A stretch of DNA of 64,000 bases from Actinomycetota bacterium (GTDB lineage: Bacteria; Actinomycetota; Geothermincolia; Geothermincolales; RBG-13-55-18). The translations under genes and the position numbers were made by a program. Within the stretch, counting starts at the first letter, position 1; every line of letters begins with the position of its first letter. The stretch lies in NCBI GenBank assembly GCA_014360685.1, contig JACIXB010000014.1, positions 62,001 through 126,000 on the forward strand. Direction: 5' to 3'. Of this stretch, positions 18,538 through 27,303 are shown piece by piece. Below the pieces are notes generated by a model. The model did not search any database, was not told where the DNA came from, and saw only the letters and a list, made by a program, of their open reading frames with translations.

Positions 18538-18834
18538 ATGAGAGGGGAGCCGAAGGAGGTGGAGGTGGAGATAAACAGGGACCAGCTGGTGAAGGTCGTA
18601 CCATCGCCGCGGGATTTTATATTCCTCGATCGCGACGCGTGCGACGGATGCGGGAACTGCGTGGTCATATGTCCCATGGATCTGTGGAAGATACGCAAGG
18701 GACAGGCAACCCTGGCGAGCAAATACCGCGGCAGTTGCCTGGAATGCGGCAGCTGTTATCTGGCCTGCGACCGGGGCGCTATAGATTTCACGTATCCGCC
18801 GGGCGGAAGCGGCGTGACCTACGAGCGCACCTGA
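18538..18834 (+). CDS. fixX: FixX-like ferredoxin
   Basis: This 98-residue ferredoxin carries two Cys clusters, CDGCGNCVVICP (about residues 35-46) and CLECGSCYLACDRGAI (about 62-77). The tail YPPGGSGVTYE matches FixX and the ferredoxin domain of ETF:quinone oxidoreductases, where the protein docks on FixC. Its position directly after the fixC-like gene supports this. The start is not certain: ATG 18538 has a weak site, and a downstream GTG within EPKEVEVEI has a better AAGGAGG-type site. It ends convergent with the acyl-CoA dehydrogenase gene, with about 200 non-coding bases between. Confidence 0.85.
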   Translation: MRGEPKEVEVEINRDQLVKVVPSPRDFIFLDRDACDGCGNCVVICPMDLWKIRKGQATLASKYRGSCLECGSCYLACDRGAIDFTYPPGGSGVTYERT

Positions 18835-19041
18835 GGAACCCGCCCTGCCCAGACTTCAGGAGAACGAGGATAACCGGGCCGGCGATTCGCCTGCGGCGAC
18901 CCTAACCGTGACATGGCCGTTTCTGCCCCGTCATCACCGCGGGAGGTCCAGGTAGGTTGATCCGCCGGGAGACGGGCGGTTCGGCGCGGTCACCCTCATG
19001 GGCTCATGAACCTCCTTCCGCACCTTGAGGGATTCCACGGC

Positions 19042-20184
19042 TCATGCCAGGAGCTGCGCCGAGAGAACCAGGCGCTGGATCTGGTTGGTTCCCTCCACGA
19101 TCTGGAGTATCTTGGCGTCGCGGAAGAGCTTCTCCACCAGGTAGTCCTTCATGTACCCGTAGCCGCCGTGTATCTGGACCGCGTCCGTGCATACCTCCAT
19201 GGCCACGTCGGTCCCCACGTACTTGGCCATGGAGGATTCCTTGATGGCGTTCATCCCCTGGTCCAGCATCCAGGCGGCCCGGTAGCAGAGAAGGCGGGCG
19301 TAGTCTATCTTGGTAGCCATGTCCGCCAGCATGAAGGCGATGGCCTGTTGGCGGCAGATGGGTTTGCCGAACTGTACCCGTTGCTTGGAATAGGCCAGGG
19401 CTTCCTCGAAGGCGGCGCGAGCCAGGCCCACCCCGATGGCTCCTACCCCGGGACGGGAGGTGTCCAGGGTCTCCATGGCCACGTAGAAACCCTGCCCCTC
19501 GCCCCGCAGTACGCGGGAAGCGGGCACGCGCACGTCCTCCAGGATGAGCTCCGCCGTTCGGGAGGCGCGCATGCCCATCTTGTGCTCTATTTTACCCACC
19601 GAAAAGCCCGGGGTGTCCGCGTCCACCAGGAAGGCGGTGATGCCCTGGTACTTCTTCGCGGGATCCACGGTGGCGAAGACGGTGTAGAAATCGGCCACGC
19701 CCCCGTTGGTGATGAAGCATTTTTGCCCGTTGAGGACGTATTCGTCCCCGTCCCGCACGGCCCGGGTCTTGAGGGAGGCGGCGTCGGACCCCGCTTCCGG
19801 CTCGGTAAGCCCGAAGGCACACAGGCGCGGATTGTCGGGGTCGGTGAGCCGGCCCAGGTATTCCCTCTTCTGCTCCTCGGTCCCGGCCAGGAGGACGGGC
19901 AGGATGGCGATCTGGTTCAGGGCGATGGCCGAGGCGATGCCCACGCACCCCCAACCCAGTTCCTCGATGATGATCACGTTGTCCAGCATGCCCAGGCCCG
20001 GCCCCCCGTATTCCTCGGGGACGCCGGAATAGGTGAGCTCCAGGCGTGCCGCCTTACTGATGACCTCCCACGGAAACTCACCGCTCTCGTCGTATTGCCG
20101 GGCCACGGGCCGGATCTCGTTGGCGGCGAACTCGTGTACCGTACGCTGCAGGGCCTTCTGCTCCTCGGTGAGAGCGAAATCCAT
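19042..20184 (-). CDS. acyl-CoA dehydrogenase
   Basis: This full-length 380-residue FAD enzyme catalyses the alpha,beta-dehydrogenation of an acyl-CoA, passing electrons to ETF. Family signatures are present: CAFGLTEPEAGSDAASLKT (flavin-binding), GFYVAMETLDTSRPGVGA, and QIHGGYGYMKDYLVEKLFRDA. The C-terminal IVEGTNQIQRLVLS includes the catalytic Glu of the short/medium-chain type. The start follows a GGGAGG site. It lies 200 bases downstream of the CCG-domain Fe-S protein gene on the same strand and faces fixX. Beta-oxidation of acyl-CoAs made by the 42-58 kb pathway is a plausible role, but chain length cannot be read from sequence. Confidence 0.93.
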   Translation of the reverse strand: MDFALTEEQKALQRTVHEFAANEIRPVARQYDESGEFPWEVISKAARLELTYSGVPEEYGGPGLGMLDNVIIIEELGWGCVGIASAIALNQIAILPVLLAGTEEQKREYLGRLTDPDNPRLCAFGLTEPEAGSDAASLKTRAVRDGDEYVLNGQKCFITNGGVADFYTVFATVDPAKKYQGITAFLVDADTPGFSVGKIEHKMGMRASRTAELILEDVRVPASRVLRGEGQGFYVAMETLDTSRPGVGAIGVGLARAAFEEALAYSKQRVQFGKPICRQQAIAFMLADMATKIDYARLLCYRAAWMLDQGMNAIKESSMAKYVGTDVAMEVCTDAVQIHGGYGYMKDYLVEKLFRDAKILQIVEGTNQIQRLVLSAQLLA

Positions 20185-20383
20185 TTTTTTCCTCCCTCCT
20201 CGCGGTCCAGCCTGGCTTTCCGCTGAAGGGCCGGCGCGCCTTCCGGCCGGCCCCCCTCATTATGTTCCGGGGCCTCGAAAGCTTCAACTCGCGAAAGTAA
20301 CCAGTGTGCCGGGAGCGATCCCGGGTTGTGAGGATGCCCGCAAGGGACGCTCTCCACGCGTTCCCCGGATCAGCTCGTCTCAG

Positions 20384-21571
20384 CTATATATCGACGTAAT
20401 AAGTGCGGCGGGAGAGCATTTTAGGCAGAGCCTTGACCGCCACGTTGGCCAGCATGCGCCGCGCTCTCCGGGGGGCGGGATGGTATGGGACGCCCCCTGT
20501 CGCTTCCATGAGATATTCCAGTAGGTGGCGCACGGGCTGCCGGGTGGGGTACAGCCAGCGCATGAGGGAGAAGGTGAGCTGGCAACCGCCGCAGTAGACG
20601 GCCAGCTCGTCGGCCCCGGTACGGGCGGCCTCTCGCAGCTCCATGACCGCGGCACGGTACATGTCCTCGGGGCGGTAGCGGTTGCATCCGGCGGCCATCC
20701 CGCAGCAGAGGCCTTCCCTCGGATCCGGGGCAAGCTCCACCAGGTCCAGGCCCATGGCGGCGTAGAGTCGGCGCGCGGTACCCATCACCTCCTCGCCCAG
20801 TATCCTCCCGTGGCAGGAATCGTGCACCGCCACCCTCCGCGAGAGCCTTTTGGTGAGCTGAAGTTCGCCACTTTCCACTTTCTCCCATATATATTCCCCA
20901 AGGTACATGGTGCGGAAGGAAAATTCCGCTCCGAAAAGCCCGGGCAGGACGTTGCGGAACATGTTCAGTCCGGCGGGGCACACGAAGAGCATGGTGCCTA
21001 TGGAGCGCCCGCCGTAGTGGCGGGTAAGCCTTTGCGCCACCCGTTCCACGACGTCGAAAAGGCCCATGCGGAAATACATCTCCCCGCAGCAGAGGTCGAA
21101 GTCGCCGGAGACGACCACCTCGCGCAGGAAAGGGGCGTCCAGGAGGTGCGGCAAGGTCAGAGCGTTGCAGCCGGGATAGAGTACCAGCTCGCCTTCGGGG
21201 GGCGTTTCCCGCCACCGGCGCAGCAGTTCCCTCTCGCGGGGGCTCATGGCGCGCACCAGGTCGGTCCGGAAATTGGGTTGGGAGGCGGGCATGAGGTATG
21301 AGGCTCTCACCGGGAGGCCCCGTTCCCGGTAGCGCCGGTGCCAGGAGGAGATTATCAGCTCGTAGGGACGGCAGTCCCGGGGGCAGAAGACATCGCAGGC
21401 ATAGCAGCTTATGCACCGGCGGTGCACCACCCGGGTAGGTTCGCCCTTAAGCAGGCGCTTCATCTCCTCCCGGGCCTCCCCCGGGGTGAGGCCGAGGTAA
21501 CGGCACCGGGACAGGCATTCACCGCAAAGGTCGCACCGCTGGTAATCGAAGTATATGCACCTTTGGACCAT
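20384..21571 (-). CDS. HdrD/GlpC-like Fe-S protein with CCG domains
   Basis: This 395-residue protein has two N-terminal 4Fe-4S motifs, CDLCGECLSRC (about residues 13-23) and CISCYACDVFCPRDC (about 53-67). CCG-type cysteine motifs follow: DLCCGEMYFRMG near 160, GLCCGMAAGC near 290 and YCGGCQ near 325, with VAVHDSCHGRILGEE between. This is the architecture of heterodisulfide reductase HdrD, GlpC and the iron-sulfur partners of flavin dehydrogenases. It has no membrane helix. Beside an acyl-CoA dehydrogenase and opposite FixC/FixX it probably acts as an electron carrier between flavoproteins and quinone or thiols. The exact donor and acceptor are inferred only. Confidence 0.85.
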   Translation of the reverse strand: MVQRCIYFDYQRCDLCGECLSRCRYLGLTPGEAREEMKRLLKGEPTRVVHRRCISCYACDVFCPRDCRPYELIISSWHRRYRERGLPVRASYLMPASQPNFRTDLVRAMSPRERELLRRWRETPPEGELVLYPGCNALTLPHLLDAPFLREVVVSGDFDLCCGEMYFRMGLFDVVERVAQRLTRHYGGRSIGTMLFVCPAGLNMFRNVLPGLFGAEFSFRTMYLGEYIWEKVESGELQLTKRLSRRVAVHDSCHGRILGEEVMGTARRLYAAMGLDLVELAPDPREGLCCGMAAGCNRYRPEDMYRAAVMELREAARTGADELAVYCGGCQLTFSLMRWLYPTRQPVRHLLEYLMEATGGVPYHPAPRRARRMLANVAVKALPKMLSRRTYYVDI

Positions 21572-22177
21572 AGTTTCCCCCTTTCCATCCGGCCTTTAGG
21601 AACAGTATAGACACCACTGCGCAGATCGGGCAGCGGGAAGCCTTCCCCGCGCGCTCTGCGCCGGGAAGGCCGATGGAAGGCTTCGCCCAAGGGCTTCACG
21701 AGGCGGGAAGGCGAAGGGAGAAGCCGCGGCCGAGGTTACGGCCAAAATCCTCGGCTTTAACGGACGTCCTCGCGATTGTGGATCTGGAATCGCCCGGGAG
21801 CTTAAACGCTGTCCGGGGGACTCCCATACCCCCTCGCAAGTCGAGGGGTGCGGGGAAGAGGCGTCAGCGACCGGCCTGCTCCCCGGTGATGATGATGCGG
21901 GCGATGGCCTGGAGATCGAGGGGTGCGGGGAAGAGGCGTCAGCTTTTCTCGCGCGGGGAGGGAGGGAATCCCGTGAGTGGGTCGGTAGAACGGCCGTTCA
22001 AGGACGCGGCGCCGCTGAAGACGCCCGGAACGCCGCCGGGTGCCACCCCGCCTTTCTCGGCGCCGGTGTCCCGCGGCATTGCCCGGGAACGCGGGGATGG
22101 GAGAGAATGAATCCGGTCGCCCGCGGTGGGTCGCGGAGCGGAAGGTCCGCGCCACGGTTCTTCGAGGGGGGATAACG
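21572..22177. other. 606-base region with a 28-base direct repeat
   Basis: No supported gene lies here. The long frame that runs into the next gene has no start site before 22178. The perfect 28-base repeat is listed separately. Confidence 0.5.
21841..21943. repeat. perfect 28-base direct repeat, two copies
   Basis: Identical 28-base copies lie at 21841-21868 and 21916-21943, both beginning TCGAGGGGTGCGG and ending GGCGTCAGC. They are separated by 47 bases, giving a period of 75. No further copy is found upstream or downstream at that spacing. Confidence 0.8.
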
Positions 22178-23158
22178 ATGTTGAAGAAAGTCGTGGAGAA
22201 GGTCACGCTGCGCCTGGTCAGGAACCGCTGGGGTTATACCCCCGAGGAACTGGAGAAGGCCAGGAGCACCGGCCTGGTGGATGCCATAGGGATCGGGGAT
22301 CTGGCTTACTGGATCAAGGCGGAACCCGTGTGTTCCCGCCACTGCATGGGGGAGAACTACGAGGGCAGGCCACTTTATTTCGACGCCATGGGGGGTCTGA
22401 TCAGAAGAAAGTGCCCTCCGAGCATCTGCGTGCACGGGCTCTCCCAGCTCTCCCCGCTCATCTACTCCTATTACGATCACATGCTGCGCGGCGAGGATCC
22501 CAACCGCATGATATTCCACACCGTGGCCTGCACGGATCCGGGCCTCGAAAGGGGCGGGTTGGGCACCTGCACCTTCCGCGTCAGCCGGGAAAGGATGCCC
22601 TTCTTCCAGTTCCTGGTTCATAACATGCGCCTGGTTCCCCACCTTTTCTTCTGGAACCGGAGGCAGAGGGGCGCATGCCGGGCCGCGGAGGCAGGCGCGG
22701 ATGACAGGGGCCCTCGGGCCACGGAGTTCATGCGCCGGCTCCCCATGTCCCCGGATGAGCTGGATGCCTTTCTGGCCCGGCCGGAGAGGGAGAGGCGGTT
22801 GCGGGCCATGGAGAGGTTCAAGGATCACCGCATCGTCCTCAGGGTGGTGGAGGCCGTGGCCTGCCCGGCCGGCCACGCCGCCGGGGAGGAGATATTCCTG
22901 GACTCCGCGGGCCGCGTGCTCCTGGAGGAAACGGGCAAGGACGTGTGCATCATGGCCCTGCACAAGGCCTGGTTCAGGGTCATGCTCCTTTTGGAGAGGA
23001 TGGCCCAGGGGGTGGATGACGCGGAGCCGGATCTCGCCGGCCCCCTTTTCCGGATACCCATTTCCTGCTTCGGCGGGGCCTGGCCGCTGGGAGCCTGTGG
23101 TAGGGTACTGATGATCGCCGAGATAAGGGAGGTCGAACCCCGGGGGCCGGAGGCATGA
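22178..23158 (+). CDS. hypothetical protein with TIGR04076-like C-terminal half
   Basis: This 326-residue soluble protein starts at ATG 22178 after a GAGGGGG site. The C-terminal part (about 225-326) has RIVLRVVEAVACPAGHAAGEE, then ICxxAL-like CIMALHKAW. That resembles the small TIGR04076 family, which usually has a Cys-Pro-x-Gly-His motif early and a second Cys later. The N-terminal part contains several Cys residues (VCSRHCMG, RRKCPPSIC, TVACTDPG) that could bind metal. I do not know its function. It sits directly before an ABC exporter pair with 57 bases between, so may be in the same transcript. Confidence 0.55.
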   Translation: MLKKVVEKVTLRLVRNRWGYTPEELEKARSTGLVDAIGIGDLAYWIKAEPVCSRHCMGENYEGRPLYFDAMGGLIRRKCPPSICVHGLSQLSPLIYSYYDHMLRGEDPNRMIFHTVACTDPGLERGGLGTCTFRVSRERMPFFQFLVHNMRLVPHLFFWNRRQRGACRAAEAGADDRGPRATEFMRRLPMSPDELDAFLARPERERRLRAMERFKDHRIVLRVVEAVACPAGHAAGEEIFLDSAGRVLLEETGKDVCIMALHKAWFRVMLLLERMAQGVDDAEPDLAGPLFRIPISCFGGAWPLGACGRVLMIAEIREVEPRGPEA

Positions 23159-23215
23159 ATATGCCGGCGTGAAGGTTTTCCCCGTGGAGGAACCGGGAGG
23201 GAAGGAGAGACGCAG

Positions 23216-24133
23216 GTGGGTGAAGCGGCCATCCTTACCCGGGGGCTGACCAAGTACTATGGCCGCAGCCGCGGCGTGGAAGACCTCGACCTCGTGGTGG
23301 AGCGGGGCGAGGTCTTCGGCTTCCTCGGCCCCAACGGGGCGGGCAAGACCACCACCATCCGCCTGCTCCTGGACCTCATCCGCCCCACCCGGGGCACGGC
23401 GGAGGTCCTGGGAATGGATGTGCGCGGGCGGGGCGTGGATATAAGGAGGAGGGTAGGCTACTTGCCCGGTGAGCTGGCCCTGTACGAGAACCTAACCGGC
23501 GAAGAACTCCTCCGCTACCTGGCAAACCTCAGGGGAGGAGCGGACTGGAGGTTCACCCGCTCCCTGGCCGGGCGCCTGGATTGCGACCTCTCCCAGGCCA
23601 TAAAGACCCTTTCCCGGGGCAACAGGCAGAAGCTGGGCATAGTGCAGGCTTTCATGCACCGCCCGGAGCTTCTCATCATGGACGAGCCCACCAACGGGCT
23701 GGATCCCCTGGTGCAGCTCGAATTTCACCGCCTGGTGCGCGAGAGGCGTCAGGAGGGGACCACCTTCTTCATCTCCTCCCACAACCTCCCCGAGGTGGAG
23801 AGGATGTGCGACCGGGTGGGCATCATCCGGGAGGGAGGGCTGGCGGCCGTGGACGAGGTCGAATCCCTGAAGAGGAAGGCCCTGCGACGGCTGGAGATAC
23901 ACTTCGCCCAACCGGTGCCTCCGGAGGCCTTCGCCGGAATACCGGGGGTCAGGGACCTCCGGGTGGAGGGTCGGACCCTCACCTGTTCCCTCGCCGGCAG
24001 CGTGGACGCCCTGATCAAGGCCGCGGCGCGGTTCGAGGTCCTCAACGTGACGAGCCCGGAGGTGAGCCTGGAGGAGATCTTCATCCATTACTACCGGGAG
24101 GAGCCCGGAGGAGGGGGCGAGGGCCATGCTTAA
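23216..24133 (+). CDS. ABC transporter ATP-binding protein
   Basis: This 305-residue ATPase is of the ABC-2 exporter type. It has Walker A GPNGAGKTTT near residue 40, the Q/E-loop region VGYLPGELALYENLTGEEL, a signature LSRGNRQKLGI, Walker B LLIMDEPTNGLDP and the switch His in FISSHNLPEV. The C-terminal 80 residues are the usual regulatory extension of this class. It starts at GTG 23216 and overlaps the permease gene by eight bases, so the two form a coupled pair. Substrate unknown; lipids, antibiotics or peptides are typical for such simple exporters. Confidence 0.93.
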   Translation: MGEAAILTRGLTKYYGRSRGVEDLDLVVERGEVFGFLGPNGAGKTTTIRLLLDLIRPTRGTAEVLGMDVRGRGVDIRRRVGYLPGELALYENLTGEELLRYLANLRGGADWRFTRSLAGRLDCDLSQAIKTLSRGNRQKLGIVQAFMHRPELLIMDEPTNGLDPLVQLEFHRLVRERRQEGTTFFISSHNLPEVERMCDRVGIIREGGLAAVDEVESLKRKALRRLEIHFAQPVPPEAFAGIPGVRDLRVEGRTLTCSLAGSVDALIKAAARFEVLNVTSPEVSLEEIFIHYYREEPGGGGEGHA

Positions 24134-24926
24134 GAACGTCTTCCTCAAGACCCTGCGGGACCAAAGGGTTTCCCTGGCCTGGTGGGCGGTGGGGATAGCC
24201 GCCCTCTGCCTTTTCCTGGTGGCCTACTACCCCACCGTCTCCAGGACTCCCTCCCTCATCGAGTTCATGGAGGAGGCTCCCGACTGGGTGAAGGCCTTCA
24301 TCGGGGAGAGCGCCGAGGACTACACCTCGCCTTCGGGGTTCCTGCACGGCGAGCTCTTTTTCGTGATGGCCCCCATGCTCTTCATAATCTTCGCCGTCTC
24401 GCGGGGAAGCGCGGCCATCGCCGGCGAGGAGGGGAAGGGCACCCTGGACCTGCTGCTGGCCAACCCCATCCCCAGGCGCCGGGTGGTGCTGGAGAAGGCG
24501 GCGTCCATGGCCGCCGCCACCTTGGGCCTGGGCCTGGTACTCTGGGCCTCTCTTTCCGTGGGGGCAGCCCTTTTCGACATGGACATCAGCCCGGCAAACC
24601 TGGCCGCGGCGAGCCTGAGCTGCGTGCTCCTGGGCCTGGTCTTCGGCAACCTGGCCCTGGCGGTGGGCTGCCTGACCGGGAAGCGGGGTCGGTCCGTGGG
24701 CATCGCCGCGGCCTCGGCCGTTACCACTTTTTTCGTTTATTCCCTGTCCGGGATGGTGAAGGCACTCAAGCCCTGGAGCCGCATATCCCCTTTCTACTAT
24801 TACATCGCCTCCGAGCCCTTGAAGAGGGGGCTTAACGCCGCACACGCCCTGGTGCTCCTGGCGGCGTCGCTGGCCCTGGGGGCACTCTCGGTATTTCTGT
24901 TCGAGCGTCGCGACATCCTGGTCTGA
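24126..24926 (+). CDS. ABC-2 type permease
   Basis: This 266-residue membrane protein has about six hydrophobic segments, beginning with WWAVGIAALCLFLVAYYPTV near residue 18. It has the ABC-2 motif GEEGKGTLDLLLANPIPRRRVVLEK at about 98-122, which lies in the cytoplasmic loop of this family. The C-terminus is SVFLFERRDILV. It overlaps the ATPase gene and would form the transmembrane half of the exporter as a homodimer. Nothing in the sequence identifies the substrate. Confidence 0.9.
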   Translation: MLKNVFLKTLRDQRVSLAWWAVGIAALCLFLVAYYPTVSRTPSLIEFMEEAPDWVKAFIGESAEDYTSPSGFLHGELFFVMAPMLFIIFAVSRGSAAIAGEEGKGTLDLLLANPIPRRRVVLEKAASMAAATLGLGLVLWASLSVGAALFDMDISPANLAAASLSCVLLGLVFGNLALAVGCLTGKRGRSVGIAAASAVTTFFVYSLSGMVKALKPWSRISPFYYYIASEPLKRGLNAAHALVLLAASLALGALSVFLFERRDILV

Positions 24927-25176
24927 GGCGGCGGGAGCGGCCCCGGAGACCTTCCGGGAACCCCGAGATCCGCTCGCCTCCTTCTCGTCGAGGGGTTCGG
25001 GGGCGCGGGCGGAATCGGCCGGTGGGGAGGAGATGGGAGGAGGTAGCAGAGGAGCCGGCAGTGGGCAATGGGAATGGAGGCGGGCGGCCCCGGCGGGGAG
25101 CACGGGTGAGAGAGGGAGGAAAGACACCCCCGGTTTCGGGTATGGCCGCAGGGGTGGAAAGGGAGGGTGAACGACC

Positions 25177-26550
25177 ATGGCGCATGAGTTCGACGTGATC
25201 ATCGTGGGAGCGGGTACCTCCGGCACCTTCCTTTCCTGGAAGCTGGCGGAGGCGGGTTTCCGCTGCCTGGTGCTGGAGAAGGGGAAACTGGAATCGCTGG
25301 GCCGGACCATAGGGCCCTTCCACATGGAGGAGCCGGCCTTCGAGAGGTTCGGCATCCCTCTTCCCCGGGGAAGCGAGCTCCTGCATCGCCTGGAAACTAT
25401 TACCATGTGGTCGCCGAGCGGCGAACGTCGGGTAACCGCCCGCTTGGTCACCCTGGACATGGACAAGCCGGCCTTTATGAAGCGCCTGCGCGGTTACGCC
25501 GCGGAGAGAGGGGTGGAGTTCAGGGAGGAGACGGAGTTCCTGGGCCTGATGCGGGAAAAAGGTTTCCCGGCGGGGGTGAAGGTACGCGCCGGGGGTTCGG
25601 AGTCCGAGCTGCGCTGCCGGCTGGTGGTGGATGCCTCCGGCCTGCGGGGAGCGGTGCGGACGGGGGTCCCCGCGAGTCCCTGGTGGGAAAGCGATCCCCC
25701 CGCCGAACTGGATACCCTGGTGGTGTACATGGAATCGTGGAAGGACCTGGAAGGGGAGGCCAACCCGGGCATCAATTCCTACCTCCATTTGCAGGGATGG
25801 TACGCCCCCGGTTACGGCCGGGAGATGATCGTGGGGGTGGGGATGCCGGCCAGCCTGGAAGGAGCCCGGAGAAGGCACCGGGTTTTTGCCTCCACCCTTC
25901 CTTTCCGGGGGAAACCCGCCTGGAGCACGGAGGGAAGGGTACCCTACCGCCGCCCGCCGCTATCCCTGGTGGACAACGGTCTTCTGGTGGTGGGCGATGC
26001 CGCCTTCATGAACAAGCCCTTCAGCGGTGAGGGGGTGACCTCCTCCTTCACCGCCTGTCATATCGCCTCCGAGGTGGCGGCGGAGGCACTGGCCTGCGAC
26101 GACCTCACCCGCGAGGCTTTGTGGCCTTACAACGTGCGATACTTCCGGGACCAGGGGGCCAAGTTCGCCTACCTCACCGCCTTCATGCCCGCCTTGGTCT
26201 CCCTTTCCCTCCCGGAGATCGAATTCCTGTACACCGTTCCCGGCATCTTCAGCGAGGAGGGGACGGTATCCCTTAACCTGAACTACGAGATGAAGTCCGG
26301 TCCGGAGGAGATGAAGAAGGCCCTGCCCGTCCTGGCCAAGGGAATCGCTTCCGGCAAGCTGCGCCCGGCTTCGCTGGCCCGCATGGCCGTTATGGGAGCG
26401 ACGGCGGCGGCGCTGCGCAGGCTCTACGAGGGGTATCCGGAACATCCCGCGGCCTTCGGTCACTGGGCGGACAAGGTCCTCGCGTTGTGGCGGAGGGCGG
26501 ATGGAACCCGGCACCGGTACTTCCGGAGAGTGCTTGAGGAGTGGTCCTGA
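25177..26550 (+). CDS. geranylgeranyl-reductase-family FAD oxidoreductase
   Basis: This 457-residue flavoprotein starts with the FAD fold FDVIIVGAGTSGTFLSWKLA and has LVVDASGLRGAVRT near residue 155. The third FAD motif NGLLVVGDAAFMNKPFSGEG (about 265-285) is typical of geranylgeranyl reductases and related monooxygenase-like reductases. The ATG at 25177 follows AGGGAGGG. It stands alone, 250 bases after the exporter and 270 before the arsenic genes. It may reduce isoprenoid double bonds or act as a dehydrogenase on another lipid; the family does not allow a narrower call by eye. Confidence 0.75.
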   Translation: MAHEFDVIIVGAGTSGTFLSWKLAEAGFRCLVLEKGKLESLGRTIGPFHMEEPAFERFGIPLPRGSELLHRLETITMWSPSGERRVTARLVTLDMDKPAFMKRLRGYAAERGVEFREETEFLGLMREKGFPAGVKVRAGGSESELRCRLVVDASGLRGAVRTGVPASPWWESDPPAELDTLVVYMESWKDLEGEANPGINSYLHLQGWYAPGYGREMIVGVGMPASLEGARRRHRVFASTLPFRGKPAWSTEGRVPYRRPPLSLVDNGLLVVGDAAFMNKPFSGEGVTSSFTACHIASEVAAEALACDDLTREALWPYNVRYFRDQGAKFAYLTAFMPALVSLSLPEIEFLYTVPGIFSEEGTVSLNLNYEMKSGPEEMKKALPVLAKGIASGKLRPASLARMAVMGATAAALRRLYEGYPEHPAAFGHWADKVLALWRRADGTRHRYFRRVLEEWS

Positions 26551-26779
26551 GAACCGCACCCGGGGGTGGGAAATCCTCCGGCCATCCCAAGGGCATGAAG
26601 CCCGGGTACCTCGGTCGAGGGTGAGGCGGGCGGGGTGCCGGACGGGGTTTGCGCGGCTTTACCGTGGCGGGAGAAACAGTACCGGGTTCTCTCAAGGCTC
26701 GTCCTCCATGAGGATCCACTCGGAAGCCCGCGCCAAGAGGGTTAACCCGGAAGCCCGCGTCTTGAAATGTTCGTAATTA

Positions 26780-26802
26780 TCAGTATAATCAAAATATACT
26801 GA
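26780..26802. promoter_or_regulatory. inverted repeat upstream of hgcC-arsM
   Basis: Perfect 8-base arms TCAGTATA (26780-26787) and TATACTGA (26795-26802) flank a 7-base spacer in an AT-rich island just before the AbrB-like gene. The position suits an operator for a repressor, for example an ArsR-type one, but the sequence does not name the regulator. Confidence 0.6.
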
Positions 26803-26842
26803 ATATTCGGATTATTTAACAATGAGCCACGGAGGAGGTAAG

Positions 26843-27109
26843 ATGGCCGCCGGAAGGGGAGGAAAAGCCTGTTGCCCGGGTGATTCCGCCTGCTGCAGGG
26901 TGGAGACGCTGGTAAGCGTGGACGAGAGGGGACAAATGGTCCTTCCCAAGGATTTCCGGGAGAGAGCGGGGATCAGGGCCGGGGAGAAGCTGGTCTTGGT
27001 CAGCTTGGAGAGGAACGGCGAGGTATGCTGCATGGTGCTCATGAAGGCGGAGGAACTCGGAGAACTGGTGAAGGAGAGACTGGGACCGGTCCTCGGGAAC
27101 CTGGCTTGA
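26843..27109 (+). CDS. hgcC: AbrB/SpoVT-type protein, HgcC-like
   Basis: This 88-residue protein has an N-terminal Cys-rich stretch (ACCPGDSACC) leading into a swapped-hairpin AbrB domain, VETLVSVDERGQMVLPKDFR. That is the form seen in the HgcAB-associated protein HgcC. I chose ATG 26843 because GGAGGAGG precedes it; an ATG at 26822 lacks a site. HgcC homologues occur next to mercury-methylation genes but also beside arsM, as here, and no hgcA or hgcB is in this window. It may be a metal- or metalloid-responsive regulator of the arsM transcript. Confidence 0.75.
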   Translation: MAAGRGGKACCPGDSACCRVETLVSVDERGQMVLPKDFRERAGIRAGEKLVLVSLERNGEVCCMVLMKAEELGELVKERLGPVLGNLA

Positions 27110-27303
27110 CCGGGCGGAGGGGGTCTCCGGATGACCGAGGAGACGAAGCGGGAATCGGAAAACCCGGGTTGGAGACCACCAGGCCGCGTGGGGGATGAAG
27201 CCGCAAACGGCCCGATGTCTTCTCCGAAGTCGGCCACCGGGGGATGATCTTGAAGGGCCGGGTCGGAAGCGGACGGAGGACGGATAGGCAGGAGGAGACG
27301 GAG

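Noticed and set aside
20260-20310. Operator-like sequence upstream of the acyl-CoA dehydrogenase
   Set aside because: The arms are poor and the spacer is not 7 bases, so I did not add this gene to the regulon.
21841-21943. Possible CRISPR array
   Set aside because: Only two repeat copies, a 47-base spacer, and no cas genes in the window.
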